Positions 50,342 through 63,273 of a DNA stretch of 64,000 nt are shown piece after piece. The stretch comes from Melanocharis versteri (taxonomy: Eukaryota; Chordata; Aves; Passeriformes; Melanocharitidae), in assembly GCA_013397845.1 (NCBI GenBank), contig VZTG01006405.1, forward strand, positions 103,181 through 167,180. The letters run 5' to 3'. Below the pieces are notes generated by a model, which ran no database searches, had not been told where the DNA came from, and saw nothing but the letters and a program-made list of their open reading frames with translations. A program made the position numbers and the translations under genes. The stretch's first letter is position 1; the number at the start of each line of letters is the position of its first letter.

Positions 50342-50456
50342 TTCACCAAAATGCTCCTGCATACAAGTCTCCTATTTGCTGTTATTCTTTTCTTTCAAAA
50401 ACATCTTCAGCTTTTACAGCTCTCTGTAACTGAGTCAGCTGGTTGCAAGTACATTA
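50342..50456 (+). CDS. Candidate exon encoding a signal peptide (unidentified gene)
   Basis: A good splice acceptor (a long T/C tract ending ttctcttccag at 50341) precedes ttcaccaaaATG. The ATG at 50351 has A at position -3, matching a favourable Kozak context. The 35 codons that follow begin Met-Leu-Leu-His and contain a hydrophobic core LLFAVILFF, then a more polar stretch with one Cys near the end, as in short secreted proteins. A consensus donor GTAAGT starts at 50457. If real, it would be the first coding exon of a secreted peptide with a phase-1 boundary. Against this, the Cys-containing open frame downstream (50579-51118) does not join in frame, and no family was recognised. It could be a pseudogene exon or chance. 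Confidence 0.22.
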
Positions 50457-50581
50457 GTAAGTAATGTGACAGCGACGGACTCAGTCGTGTTTTATAAGCC
50501 CCTGGAAAGCTATGGAGTTTTCATGACCTAACACTCATCACAAACCCACAGTTCTTTTGGCATTACTTTTCTAACCAGAAC

Positions 50582-51118
50582 TTGTTGGATAGGATTCCAA
50601 CTGACAGATCGAATTCACATTGCAAACATCACCCTGAAATTTGTGCTGGTAGTTTGCATGTAATATGTGCTGGAATAGACAGTATTTGTGTGGTGAAAAC
50701 AGTTTACTCATTTGGCACAAAAAGATGTGATAATGCCATTCATCAGGAAAACATACAGATGGCAGTTGGATTGTTCATATTCTATATTCTCTCTCTCTCT
50801 CTCTTAAGTAAAGTTGTCTTGTTTGGTTTTCATGATGATTCATCTGATGCTGCCTGGTGGGCAACTCTAGCGCTAAAAGCCCTGTGGGGACAGAGAACAC
50901 AGCCTGGCAGGCATTACAGGAGTTCTCTGATGTCCAAATCCACACTTTCAGTAAAAACTAACACATTTCCAAATGCATTCTTGTCTATTCCAACTTCCTT
51001 TTCTGAGATCTCTGACATCTTTCATCCTGTTGTCATATGGAAACATTTTATGCTTCTGTTTGAACGTCAGTTTATAAATCTATTTCAAAAGAAGCATCAT
51101 TCTGGAGACATTTCTTGA
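50582..51118 (+). other. 179-codon open stretch of doubtful coding status
   Basis: This is one of the longest frames outside recognised repeats. Its first third has several cysteines (six within about 45 codons) after a possible acceptor at 50578 (tttctaaccag), which faintly recalls small Cys-rich inhibitor domains, but the spacing fits no family well. The middle is driven by a (CT)n microsatellite and the end has no recognisable motif. The upstream candidate signal exon cannot be joined to it in frame from its best donor. It is more likely non-coding, or the remains of a gene. Confidence 0.12.
50789..50804. repeat. (CT)8 microsatellite
   Basis: Eight uninterrupted CT units. They lie inside the open stretch above, which weakens its coding interpretation. 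Confidence 0.9.
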
Positions 51119-53009
51119 ATTCACCATATCTACTCTCTTGCTTTGTGTATGTTCAGTATGTGATCAGGAAAATCTCTAAGACTGACTGACAGACTGACAA
51201 ATTCTACCTAATTAGTACTCACCAGATTTAGCCAGTCATCTTCAGCCCTTCAAACAACGTTCTGCCAGCGTAAGGTCATCCTTTTCTCATTCTAAATATC
51301 TGAAGATTTGCATGAGTCTGAGAGAATTATTCAATGGTATTAGGTCTCTCAACAAGTTTAAAGATAAATCAAACCTGAAGTGAAAAAGTAATGTGATATA
51401 AACTGCACAAAAACTAAGCATGGTATAAAAAAAGAGCGGATGTGCAAGCAAAATAACATTATGGGAAACAATTTGCATTCTAAATGCTATCTTGGGGGAA
51501 AAAAAGAGACTCTGAAAGATTACTGCATGTTAAAAAACCCTACCAAACCATACAAATAAATGACTCATTTAAGGCAGGTTGCCTTCAAAAGCAGGTTATC
51601 ATGACCTGCACTACTAGACTAAATGGGAGTAAAGTTTCTTTCAAAAAATCCACTTTTTTCTCCCAGTTAGTTCAAATTAGGACTTTTTTTTCAGGAAACA
51701 AAAACAGTAAAAAAATTATTTTAATACAGTGCCATAAAACAACTAGATAATATACCTTCCAACCACACCCACCAACACATACTATATTTTTTCAATGTCA
51801 TATACACAATGACATTTGCTATGGTTATGCCAGAAATCAAGCTACAAAAATGGCTTGCCCATTACAGTACAGGGGATCTACAAGAAAGGCAAGAATAAAA
51901 TTCAGTTCTTGAAAGTCCCTGTTTTAACCATACCATCCCCTTTAAGAATTCCCTGCAGTAAAAAAAAAAAAAAGTTTTTATTTTCTTTTTAAAAAGAAGC
52001 TTTAACATAGGAGCAAACACTGCTGCGTTTTGAAGTGCTTTCAGATTTATGCTTGCCTAAATGTGAACAGAAGTTACCCTATAAGTTTTAGAAATACTTG
52101 GCTAGACACCAACCACTGTACTTACATAAGGCCATATAATCACCTGACACTTGTAGCTGCCTCACTGATTTTCCAAGAATTTTAATCCTCTTTTCCTGAA
52201 ACTATCCCTTTAGTGAGAAAATATGTTTATTCTATTCCTTATATGCTTGCTTTGCAGACAAACAGTTTCGTTTATCAAATAGGACAATAATATTTTCCAC
52301 TTTCAAACATGAGAAATCAAGAGATTTTTTTGTACAGCAAAGTACAAAGTGTGTCTGGTCACATAACAGGGCCTATTCCTCAACTGTGCACTCCCAGTCT
52401 GCTTCTACACATATAAAAGCCTTTCTACAGAATAATGAAGCTTCCAAGCTCTTCCCTTCTGCCAAGCAGCCAGACCATGATGCCAGCAAGTAATGCACAC
52501 ACGATGGGTGCGCAGCAATTAGTGCACTGTGCAAAGAGCAGAGCAGAGATAGCTGCTTGATGGCTGGAGGCAGACATAGCCTGAACTTCCTATTACCAGA
52601 GGTTTTGGTTTTATAGACCGTTTAAATAAATAACTAACTTATTCATTTTGCTTCAGTTTGTATTTTCTGTTAGATATAAAATGTGACAAGTTCCTTGTCC
52701 CATTAAGCCAATGGAAGTTTTAACTGCAGACTTCAAAGAAACCAAAATCTGTCTCTTTATTGTTTAAGATGTTTCTGACTTGTGACTATAAAACTGGAGC
52801 TATTCATTAACAATGATTTTGGTGTCTGGTTTTTTGCATGTGCAATTTACACTTACATCCTATGTAATAATTAAAGGTTCTAATGTGACAACAGAATGCA
52901 TTAAGAAGTGTGTGAACCACAAATAGTGGGAAGTCAGAACAATAGTCAGGGAATTACTTCACTTTAGAAAGGATTATTGCATGTTTTTCTTGCAACAGAA
53001 TAACAGATT
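51119..53009. other. AT-rich sequence with no recognised gene
   Basis: Nothing was recognised apart from a poly-A tract at 51960-51973. Confidence 0.5.
51960..51973. repeat. Poly-A tract (14 A)
   Basis: An uninterrupted A run followed by a T-rich stretch. No retroposed gene was seen upstream. Confidence 0.85.
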
Positions 53010-53257
53010 GGTTGAGACTTGACTGCTGGACGTCTTTGGTCCACCTTCTGATCAAAGGAGACTGAACTAGAACAAGTTCTTCGGCTATATCCGCTCAGGT
53101 TTTTAGTATTTCCAAGGATGATGACTCCACAAGCTCTCTGGGTCACCTGTTCCAGAGCTTGATCTTCCCCATGGTCAAAAATATTATTCCTATCTTTTAT
53201 TTCGGTTTGTGCTCATTGCCTCTTGTTCTGTTAATTCTTGGCAGTGGTGCCACCTTG
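53010..53257 (-). mobile_element. CR1 LINE fragment lacking its 3' tail, minus orientation
   Basis: Diverged but ordered CR1 text is visible as reverse complement: ctgctggacgtc, ccaccttctgatcaaagg, ctgaactagaacaagttc, the atgatgactccacaagctctctggg block, cacctgttccagagcttgatc and gtgctcattgcctcttgttctg. The left edge lies inside the element, so the 3' terminus is missing. Divergence suggests one of the older copies. Confidence 0.85.
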
Positions 53258-54069
53258 AAGTTGTGCATATATTGGTGTAATATTTGGAAATGTCCACCAT
53301 TGCAAAACCACCAGCACAACTCCACTTCTGCTGTACAAAAGGTCACTCAAAACATCATTCACTGTCAACAACTAGTTTGTCAAAGCAAATTTAAATTCCC
53401 ACCACACTCCTACACAAGCACTTCCTACTATTACTCCTGCAAGCGTTTTTTTCCCTAGAAAACATCTCTCATAACACTTCTATACTGTCTGAGCTTCCGG
53501 AAACCAGAAAGGGCTTGTCATACAAAAGGGGTGGAGGGTGGGTGATGAAATCAGCCGTGCCTAGAAAGTCAGAGAAAATTCTTAGAAAGCAAGTATTACT
53601 TCGGTGGCTGCATGATACATAAAGTAGGAGGAAAAGGAGGAGAGCATGAAATCAATGGCTGGGAAGAGCCACAGACAACTTTGCAGCAACTGCCACTGTG
53701 TGATTTCCAACACTTTCCCCCTTAACATCAGCAAAGCAGCAAAAAGAAGGTACCACAGGCTGTACATTGTGCTGCAGCTCTGGCACAAGATAGAACAGAA
53801 AATGACTGCTCCCAGAAGTCACTGGCATCTGCTTACTCTGTCTACATCTAAAGACAGACTTCTTGTGGAAATTTTTCTAGTGCAAAATGAACTGGCAGCT
53901 TGTGGCTACACCAGGCATTTCACTGCCCTAGCACTTGTGCAGATACACTGGTTAAGACAAGAGCAAAAAGCACAAAATAGTGCACATGGACTTTATTGCC
54001 ACCTTGACCCATTCTGCTCTGACACAACACAACTGGAGGCCACCAAGGGATGTGTTAAGGAAACTTTCC
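53258..54069. other. Unassigned sequence before an LTR
   Basis: A 160-codon frame (53646-54128) runs through this stretch into the LTR that follows. No protein family was recognised, and extension into a repeat argues against a host gene. It could be inner sequence of the same inserted element. Confidence 0.4.
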
Positions 54070-54545
54070 TGTCTGACCATTCAGAAGCCACTCTGCCAGT
54101 TACTCTGCACCACCCAAGCTGGCACTGAGGTCCCTTTGCAGCTACCCATGCTACTCTCACACAGTCAGACCAGGTTCACCTATTGGCTCAACTCCAGGTT
54201 TCCCACAGCAGAGTCTCAGACGTCTGGATCCCTAAAATATATTATTCATGGTACAACAACAGAATAACAGCTCGAGCTGGTGCTGCCAAGAAGGGGTTCC
54301 AGACAAAGGAAAACCTGGGGTTTTATACCCTCACAGTCCAAGCACAGGAAGATCTGGGGGTCCTCAGCTCCTGCCATGTCTCTGAGTGTCCGGTCCCCTG
54401 GCTGGCACCACAGGTCCCTGTGCTCTTCTGCGCAAAGGTTTGCTCCAGTTCACGGCCTCTTGTCTGGGGCTCTGACCACCAGAGCTGAACCCAGAGCTGG
54501 CATTGCAGCTGCTCACCGAGCTACCGGCACTGAGTGAATTCCTCA
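54070..54545 (-). mobile_element. Partial or divergent endogenous-retrovirus LTR, probably minus orientation
   Basis: From about 54070 to 54360 it aligns with the left part of the LTR at 20734-21424: shared words include gcagagtctcagac, tctggatcc, caacaacagaataacagctc, gagctggtg and taccctcacagtc. Beyond about 54370 the two differ, and this copy has none of the CTCCAGTGTGGG-type repeats of the other two LTRs. It may belong to a sister subfamily with a different U3 region or be truncated. Both ends are approximate, and no target-site duplication was found. Confidence 0.6.
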
Positions 54546-57500
54546 AGAGCCAGAATATGTCAGGCCAGGAGTCAGTCACTTAAAAGCACATACAACTGCA
54601 GGAATGCTCCTCTGTGTGAGCATAAGGGAGTCCACATTCCTGCCCAACACCCGAAACATCCACCATCTCTACTATGATTGAAGCTTCGGGGGCCCAGGAC
54701 TCACATGCCTTCCATGGGGATTATGCGGATCAAGAATGGGAACTGTCCTGTGGGACTGACAAAATTCAAAATTTAATGACAAACGAAAAGAAAGTAAGTA
54801 AGTGTAAAGTTGAAGTTATTTAGTAAAATTCCTACCTAACTGAAATAGTTATGCATAATAGAATGAAAATAGTTTAAAAATAATCTGTTGCTCCTTGTTA
54901 ATAAAAAATAGTTTATTCTTTTTACTGTGCTTAATAACTGTACCGTTCTACTGAAAACCTCAATGCAAAATGCAGTTTTTAAAGCTTCACTGCCAAACTT
55001 TTCATACTAAATAATTACTTGAAAGGTTGGCAGAAATCTTTATTTTTGTCTTTTATCTTCACTTTCGTAAAAGCGCAGTTCTTTTGCATTCCAATGTATG
55101 TTGCTTCTGGGATGCATTATGTATGACAGGAAGTAATTAAAAATTGTTTACAATGTTAGACCATTAGTTTTGTGCAAATAGAGCTGACTTCAGTTTCTTG
55201 CTTGAAAGATTTTTTGACAAATTATGTAGTTGTTAAGTGCCAATTTTCTAGTGGGAAAACTAAACACAGTTTCAAACTATGATTTTTTTTTTTCTCCATC
55301 TCATCTGAAACATTGTTCCCAACTAGTTTATTAAACAGTGAATAAATATATCTCCAACTCAGCACATTTACCAAGTTAAGCAGAAATTCAAAACTCCTTG
55401 CTTCTAAGAGCCAAGCCTGCAGGAAAACATCTGCCTGGAGATACGTGAATTTTCTTCTTCATCATGAGAAACACATTCTGGCCAGAGAATCGAGCTTGTA
55501 AAGCATAACAGGTACATCAAACTCTTCTAAAATTCCCAGATGATACCATCCTAAAACAGAAAATGCTGAAAGTTGAATTTACATGAAATAAAGCATGTTA
55601 TGTCAGCTGTTCCTAAAGAAATAAAAATAATTCCAAATTTACACATGTGTATTTGTGTGTCTGTCTGTATCTTGACTGAGTGGGTAAAAGTTAAAGAAAA
55701 TAACTTTCGTTCCATCTGGAATGAAAGAAAAACAGAAATTGGATGCTGCCTTAGAAAAAGAACTTCTTAATCTCATTGAGCACTAACACCTTACATGCTA
55801 ACAGTGGAATTTTTAATAATCATCATGATTTTGCTTCACAATTTTTAATTGTCCTAGAGCATCTTCACAGACTTTTTTGGTAAGGCCTAATCCTAACTCC
55901 AGGAGCCAAGCAGTGGAACTACAAGATAGTATCTCCACTGCAGGAGAAATAACAGTGTCTTCTCAAAGCAGCAAAAGCAGGAATACAGGCGAGCACAGGT
56001 AATACTAACAACACTAACACTGATTGCTGGGGAGAGAAGCTCACACACTTTATAAAAGTTCAGAAGATCCTTTTCTTTTCTATAACCTCTAATACGTAGT
56101 GGTGATCCCGACCAGAAGACCACTGTACGCCAAGGAGCAGGGACCCCCACAGCAGGGAAGCAGAGCAGCTCCACCAGCCCTGAGCTGCAAGTCCAGCCTG
56201 GCCTCCACATCCCCTTGGCTGCAGGATAAACCCAACCAGCTCACTGCCACCAGCAGCTCCCACCTGGTGCCAGTGACTCCACCTGCATGTCCTTCCCCCG
56301 AGCTAAAAGTGCAGCAACCAGTTTCTAAGTGAACAATTGTGTAACCTTCTGTTACACAATACAAATTATGAATCAATCAATCAAGCTATTGACTCGTAAG
56401 AAATTTTTGGAATGCAGAAAAGCACACAGCACCACTTTTACAACAGAAGTACAAACAGGGGCAAAAGTAGTAAATTTTTTTTTTTTTTTACAGTTTAAAG
56501 CACTTACTACTCTCTTCATATAAAACCTTTTTTTTTCCAGAAAACGCTTGGAGAAACTAATGGAAATGCACATTTTTAAAATATTTAAATATGTAAATAC
56601 TTTGTTCATGGGTACATATAAATATTTTCATGTATATATTTTCTTTTAATAGAATAATAATACGAGAATTGTAGAAATCAGGTATGCAGTAGAAGCAATA
56701 GTGGAAGATAAGGTATAATCCAGTGCTCTGAAAACTAAAATTAAAAAAAAAAATCAAGTAACTCAAACTTCTAAGACGACAACATCATACAAGTCCTTAC
56801 TTCAAAACAACAATCAGTCAATCTATAGGCATTGCTATTTCTTATGTAAATCACCTTAAAATTATAATTTCGAAGCAAGATTTCTTAATATAGTCATTCC
56901 ATGGAGAAACTGTTATTTGCAGTAAGAACTGATAAAGGCATTATGTCTTTCTATTGAGATCTACAGAAAGGAGGTCATCATTGCCAAATGAAGCAGTACC
57001 AAGACTGATTGTTTCAAATTTACTGGTGCATATTATCATTTATATGCTTCTGTTTGGGCCAGGCAAGGAAGGATCAGAGGTTGCTTCCAGTTGGCATTGT
57101 GCTCCCAAAAAGGTTGAGGACGCAGGGAAACCTGAGCTGTGGTACAATCTGAACACATTGTACCAATGAAAACATTTTTCTTTCAAGTGACACTAGAAAG
57201 TAGGAAAGCAGCTACATCCACGACTTTCCAACTTTACACCATTGGCAAAGAGGTGATTTCAATGAAAAGAGGGACAGCTCAGTCCCATTGGTGTAAATAT
57301 ACTCAGAGATATGCAGGATGTCTTTGAAAAATGTATCTTCCCTTTTGCTTCTTCCTTCCCAATAATTACTTATTCCACCCAAACTTCGCTCTACAAATAC
57401 CTGGTATTTTTCTTACAATGTAAGTCTTTTACAATGAGAAAGACATCTGAATAAAAAAGACTATAGGCTGATGCCGCCTTTGCTTCTCATTCTTGACAGG

Positions 57501-57832
57501 CAAGCTCTGCTATGCTGTAATTTATCAGCAAATAGCTTATTCAGAAACCTTTCATTCTGATGTATTACTGTTTACCTTACCAGAACAGTTTACTTAGCTA
57601 CTATGTCTAAGATATGACTCAGCCCTACAATCATTATAACCTGCTTTTAAGCCTGGAATCAACTACTGACCCAACTATTAATTTTGTTAATGGTGTTGCA
57701 GAACTCAAAAATTCTGGGAGGCTGCTACCCCCAGGCATTAGTCCTGTAAACATCAGAGTTTTCCGCTAACCATTTTTATTAAGGTGATCCAGGTACCAAG
57801 AAAGAGAACCTCTGAGAACATATTTTTTAATG
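54546..57832. other. Mostly AT-rich unassigned sequence
   Basis: An AAGT-type micro-repeat lies near 54792. A GC-richer patch at about 56100-56325 has open frames up to 105 codons on the minus strand but no recognised motif. A T15 tract is at 56475-56489. Confidence 0.45.
56475..56489. repeat. Poly-T tract (15 T)
   Basis: An uninterrupted T run and simple sequence. Confidence 0.85.
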
Positions 57833-58010
57833 AATCACAGAATCATTCAGGTTGGAAAAGACCTCTGAGATCCTCAAGTCCAACCTCTGACTGATCACCA
57901 CCTTGTCAACTCTATCATGGCACTAAGTGCCACATCCAGTCATTTGTTGAACACTTCCAGGGACGGTGATTTCACTGCCTCCCTCGGCAGTTCATTTCAG
58001 TGTTTAAAAA
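57833..58010 (-). mobile_element. CR1 LINE 3' fragment, minus orientation
   Basis: Starts with the reverse complement of the CR1 terminus (aatcacagaatcattcaggttgg), followed by aaaagacctctgagatcctc, aagtccaacctctgactgatc and the cacttccagggacggtgattt block. About 180 bp are kept. The 3' end is intact and the 5' end is truncated, as usual for CR1. Confidence 0.92.
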
Positions 58011-58786
58011 CCCAAATGTTTAAAAACAACAAAGAAAAACGTTGCACCTTCTATTTGTACAATTAATAATAAATATTTACATCTAGTTGACGTAGTTAAC
58101 TTTTGGCTTAAATTTATGGCCAGGAATTGGGGTGTTAAATCAGTACCAGCAGGAGGATGAAACATTACAGGAGCCACGAAACTTGACAGAGTGAGCCATA
58201 CATCAAATCTCCACAGCTGAGAGCCCTGGGACACAAACCAAGTTCTTTGTTACAAGAAGGCTCTATGGTGTGTCACAAAGAAAAATTATGGCAACAGCTT
58301 GTCAGGTTTGCAGCTCTTCAGTGAAGGGCAAGCACGAACTGGGAGTAAGGCAGGGCTCTCAGGTGATCTACCAGTACCAGCATAGCCAAACACAAATGTA
58401 AAACAGATCCAGCATGTCAGAAAACCCACGAAAAATGGCAGGATAAGCTGTTCACTTTAAAAATTGTGATTTTTTTTTTGACTAGAGGTAAAAATATGAA
58501 GATAAATAAAATATATTATGTGATTTTAAAAACTCTCTCATATGCATGGGCTTATCACAGTCTTTCAGCCCTTGTGAAACCCTTCCTGGACAATGAGAAG
58601 TTGAGGGATGCAAATCATTAAAGTTATATATAGTATGACAAGGACAGAACACATCACATAGAATCTATTCGGCATGGGCTATTTACCACAGAGCCTCCTG
58701 TGAAAAAGTGTGATCAGCCTAGACCCAGTACGACTTAAACTTGTTACAACTGCATGGACAAATTATGTTCAATATACGTTGGAGTT

Positions 58787-58799
58787 AAAAAAAAAAAAA
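58787..58799. repeat. Poly-A tract (13 A)
   Basis: An uninterrupted A run. No CR1, LTR or retroposed gene was seen next to it. Confidence 0.85.
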
Positions 58800-59700
58800 G
58801 TTGCATTGCATTTTCAGGAATGGAAAAAACAATAAATGAAGTCTTCTTTTGTCTCTACATAGAGTACTTGTGGACAACAGCCAACCACAGTGAAGGAGAA
58901 CGATAGGTGGGAGAAAGACTGAAACACAATGAGTTTTACACAATCGTGCTGAAAGGAAGAATTTTAGTGCTCACTTCTCTCCTGTATGATCCCGTGCTCC
59001 ATTGAAAAACATTGGTCTAATGGAGACTAATGGTCTCCCAATTCAACTCTGTCACCTGGTGTCTTTGGCAGAAGTAAAATAAAGGTGTAAATTTCCTGTA
59101 GCACGTTTGTAGGAAAGGCTGAAGAGATGTCGCTGTGCTGCTGGGTGATGCTACTAAAGTTCAAGAAGCAAATAGGACATAGGTTACAGCAGCAGGTACA
59201 AGCCAAAGTAGAAAAAGAATATTGAATAGTCAGAATAAAGGATAACATTCATTTTGCTGCTAAAAGATAAACTACTGCCAATAAGGTGATTTAATTAGAT
59301 GTCTTCTGCCACTGTTATTAAAGTAATTGCTTTTTGTTCAGCTCATGTTCTTCACATAACACTATATTTAGTAAAGAGTACTAGTCTTAGAGTTTTGAAG
59401 AAAAATCATGTATTTCCTATTCTCATTGACACAAAATATTTGCCCAGTGCTCCAAAAAGGAAGGACACTCATCAGACAAGGAAAAAGTGGATATACATGC
59501 AAATTCTATGGAACTCTAAGAATGAGAAATATCTACAACAAGGAGCAGTTGCTCCTCTGATCCCAAAGAGCTAACCTAAGAAAAATAAGTAAACACAAAT
59601 TTTTTAACTTTAACAACTCCTTCAGAATTTTAAAAGACTGCTAACAATTTTATCATTCTCTAGATTTATTTAGACTCAGCAGTTTATCTAATACTAGCAG

Positions 59701-59737
59701 CAGTAATAACAAATAACAATCCAGTAATAACAAATAA
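59701..59737 (+). repeat. Two-copy tandem repeat with 21-bp period
   Basis: cagtaataacaaataa occurs at 59701-59716 and again at 59722-59737, separated by five bases. This is a simple slippage-type duplication. Confidence 0.85.
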
Positions 59738-62700
59738 GGGGCTTTTCCCTTCAGTTACCACTGTAAGTAGGCTGCCAAGTATTTTCTGATTTCTACATGC
59801 ATTTCTTAAAATGTATTTTAATTGACTGAAACTCTGTATTTAATCCTGCATTTATTATTGGCCACCCAGAAATGAAAGTTTTTTCCAAGAGGCTAGATAT
59901 CAAGCATAATAAGCTTTTTCCCTTCCTTCTACTTTGGTTGAAGATTTTGTTTTACAATACAGGCATACTTTTAATGTAAATATGATGCAATAACTGTAAT
60001 TTTCCCCTTTTTTTTACTTGTATAAGAATGAAGAGCAATAATTATTAAAAATTCAAAGAGATTGCTCCTATTTGGCAAACTATATTCAAAACCAAATGCA
60101 TCTCAACATAATTTATCTCAGAGGGTGATCATAAAGAGATGCAAAACATCCAGCTTGATAGCAAGGAATATATTACAGAATATCTGGATTTTCTCAGGGA
60201 ACATATTAGAAAATATTAGAAAACATATAAACAGATACCAATATAAAGTGTTCTTTAAATATCAAGTTAGAATATAGAACACATGTCCAAGTCATTGCCT
60301 TTTCTTTTGCTAGACATTATTTTTAAAACAATCAGCCTGTACTTTTTCTGTAGAGTGAATACATAAAAACTCAGAAAAAATTTGTAAAATATGCAACATA
60401 ACTGTTAGCCAACAACTCTCAGCTGAAGGAAAACATACAGATAAACATTAAAAATGCTAACTTGTTTGCTTTTTGCACACCTTCTTAGTGAGCAATTTTT
60501 ATTAACAAAAAAGCCTTCTTTAATTGAAGTCTTTTTAGTACTTCATTTGCTGTTATTTTGGTTTTTTTGTTCATTATTCAGTTACAGTCCTGCACTAAGA
60601 GCTCCTGTACTTTATCTCTTTAAATTTAGTACTTCACATTGTAAGTGCATTGAGCTTTGAATAATTACAATTTATATTAATAGGAGCACATATTTAGCTA
60701 TTTTATAAATCTGTAGATTATATGCAACTCTCCTACCAAGCAACAATGGCCGAAGGAAAAAGTCTGATCAGTCCCAGGTTTCTCTTCCTGAAGGAAAGAC
60801 AAATATGACTCATGTCATATCTGGAGCTAAATTACTTTTTAAAACTGGAATAATTTAAAATAAGACCTTCTTGATCACATTTTTAAGTTTGTTGCCTCGC
60901 ACACGTAGAAACATTCAACTATACTTTAGAATGTACAACCACATATCACCACATACGGGAAAAGAAAAAACACGATGAACATGAAAACAGGGAAATGAGT
61001 GACCCCACTTATTGTTTCCAGGATAGTCAGTTCCACAGTTTCAAAGTATAATTGCCAGACTTACCAAACCCCAGAAATGCAGCAGCATTATTGCAACTCC
61101 TTAGAAACTTAAGTCAGGCCACAACATGGATAACACAATATGCTTAAAATTCACAGCTTAGAGTCCTCTTAACTGTAGGATCCAATCACCATTCTGTTAA
61201 AAAAGAAAAAAAGAATGAGGAGCAGGGCTTGCAGTATTCTGTTAAATCACAGCCAAGATAGCAGAAGGAAATGAGAAAACAAGCGCCTCCTGTGCAGCAA
61301 CCCATTGTTGCTGTGTTTCTCCATTAAACAAAGAAGATTCAAATCAACATAGGGCACAAAGTGATCCTACCCAGCAAGAGACAGGGCTATTGAAAACAAA
61401 GACGATCCTGTCCTGTTACTGTTAGAAGTCATGCCACAAGGAAGCAACGAATTCTGCTGTCTGTAGGAACAGAAATGATGTACAAGAATTAAATTATTCC
61501 AAGGAACTGGGCATTTAAGAGGGAGGGACAGATCCTCATTTCTAATTTCATGCTCCCAAGATAATTTAAACTCATGCAGTCACTCTTTAAGATAGATTAC
61601 TTACAGGGAGGTGATGGATTTGAACACTCTCAGACAGAAACAAACCTCATCTTCCAACTGTTGTATCAATAATCTAACAGAGAAACTGTTAAATAAAAGG
61701 GTATTCCATCTCTCCATCCTTCACGTTAAAAGCAAGCAACTACAACAAACTAAGAATTTCAGAATGTGAATCTGTGGCTGGTGTGGCCAGAGTACACTGA
61801 CAAAACAGCGTCCTTGAACTTTTCAGCTGAGGACTGTACATGGCTGAATGTGAAATAAGTACCTAAACTGCTCTAGCTGCTGCACACTGAGTGTGCACAA
61901 AAGTAAAATCCAAGACACTCTAAAAATACAAATTACAATCAAGGAAGAGCCTCGTGATTTTAGGCACTCCTGGGTTAGGCAGCAGCTGTGTGAGCTGTGA
62001 TCGCATTTTTTGACTTGGGCACCTGAATTCTCCATAAACCTTGCTTTAGGTATTTAAGTCCCTTATTGGATCAAGCCAATAAACTCTCTCTCTGTCTTTA
62101 CCTCCCTAAGTATTTTAGATCCTATTATGTTTTGCCTCCCTTTTTATTTTTAATGAGATCTTTATCTTTCTAACATGTAGTTAACTATTTATCCTATGTG
62201 TGGTTATTTTTTCTCATACTAGCGCACACACAATTACTAAGTGTAATTAAATAACTTACTATAGGCTTTTTTTTTCAAAAGTACTGAGAACCCATAGCTC
62301 AAATTCTCTTAAGGGAATTTAGATCCCTTACAAAATCCACACTGCAGTGCTGTACAGAAATGCTAGAGACAGTGGTAGCAGCCTAGCTTTGTTCAGCTCA
62401 AATTATCTTTTGAGACCAAGCTGCAAATGCAGCTTTGTGGCCACTCATAACTAAAAATTACTCAAAGCCAACTTCTGCCTAACACTGTGTTGCACGAACA
62501 AGGGTTAGTGTTTGTTTAACTGCAGTGATGCTGAGCATTTTTCCATTTAAAAATCTCTCTGCTGGAACTATCTCGCTAAAGCCCCAAAAGTCTACTAAGC
62601 AACACAGAACAAACTGAAACAAAACAAAACCAACTTGGTTTTGAGCATTATTTCGTAGCCAGGGCTGAAGTGACTCAAACATCAAGCATCAATTTTAATG

Positions 62701-63258
62701 ACTTTTAACTACTTTAGGACAAAATAAATACCATAAAGCTGAGGCAAAATATTTTTCTTCATGGATGAAAAAGTAAAAGCGTTTTCCTAACCAAATCTGC
62801 TTTTGGAAATTACTGTGGATTCTCAAGAAAAACTTGACTTTCTCTAATACGTATACACCGTTATTAATTTTGCGTATCATGTTTCATGTGAGGAGGCTGG
62901 AAGCCAGAACTGCAAGGTCCTGGTTGCTGATTCAATAGGAATTTGGAAGTTTCTTAAGTGCAGCTACAGACACATGGCAGAAGGCTATTGCTATGGAGCC
63001 AGGAGCTGACCTTTGACAAGAAATGGATTTCTCAAAATCAGTTTCTTGTTCCACAACAGGGATTTTACCAGATTAGAGGCATGTGGGGACTAGTCCCATG
63101 GTAGAGCTATTCTGAAAATACACAAAAATCACCAATACTATCTTCCTGGATATTTGGAAAATGCTTCTCATGGAAACTTATCCATGTTCTGTCAGATTAT
63201 CTGAACAAATACTCTTCTACAAAGCATTGCCTTCCTCATTGATGGGTAAGGGTAACTC

Positions 63259-63273
63259 TTTTTTTTTTTTTTT
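63259..63273. repeat. Poly-T tract (15 T)
   Basis: An uninterrupted T run followed by ctttt and simple sequence. Confidence 0.85.

Noticed and set aside
50582..51118. Kazal-type inhibitor domain in the Cys-containing frame
   Set aside because: The first cysteines have a suggestive spacing, but the key Tyr and later cysteines are absent and a microsatellite interrupts the frame. The similarity is too weak to name a family.
53646..54128. 160-codon plus-strand open frame
   Set aside because: No family was recognised, and it runs into an LTR-related region. Kept as unassigned and not called a gene.
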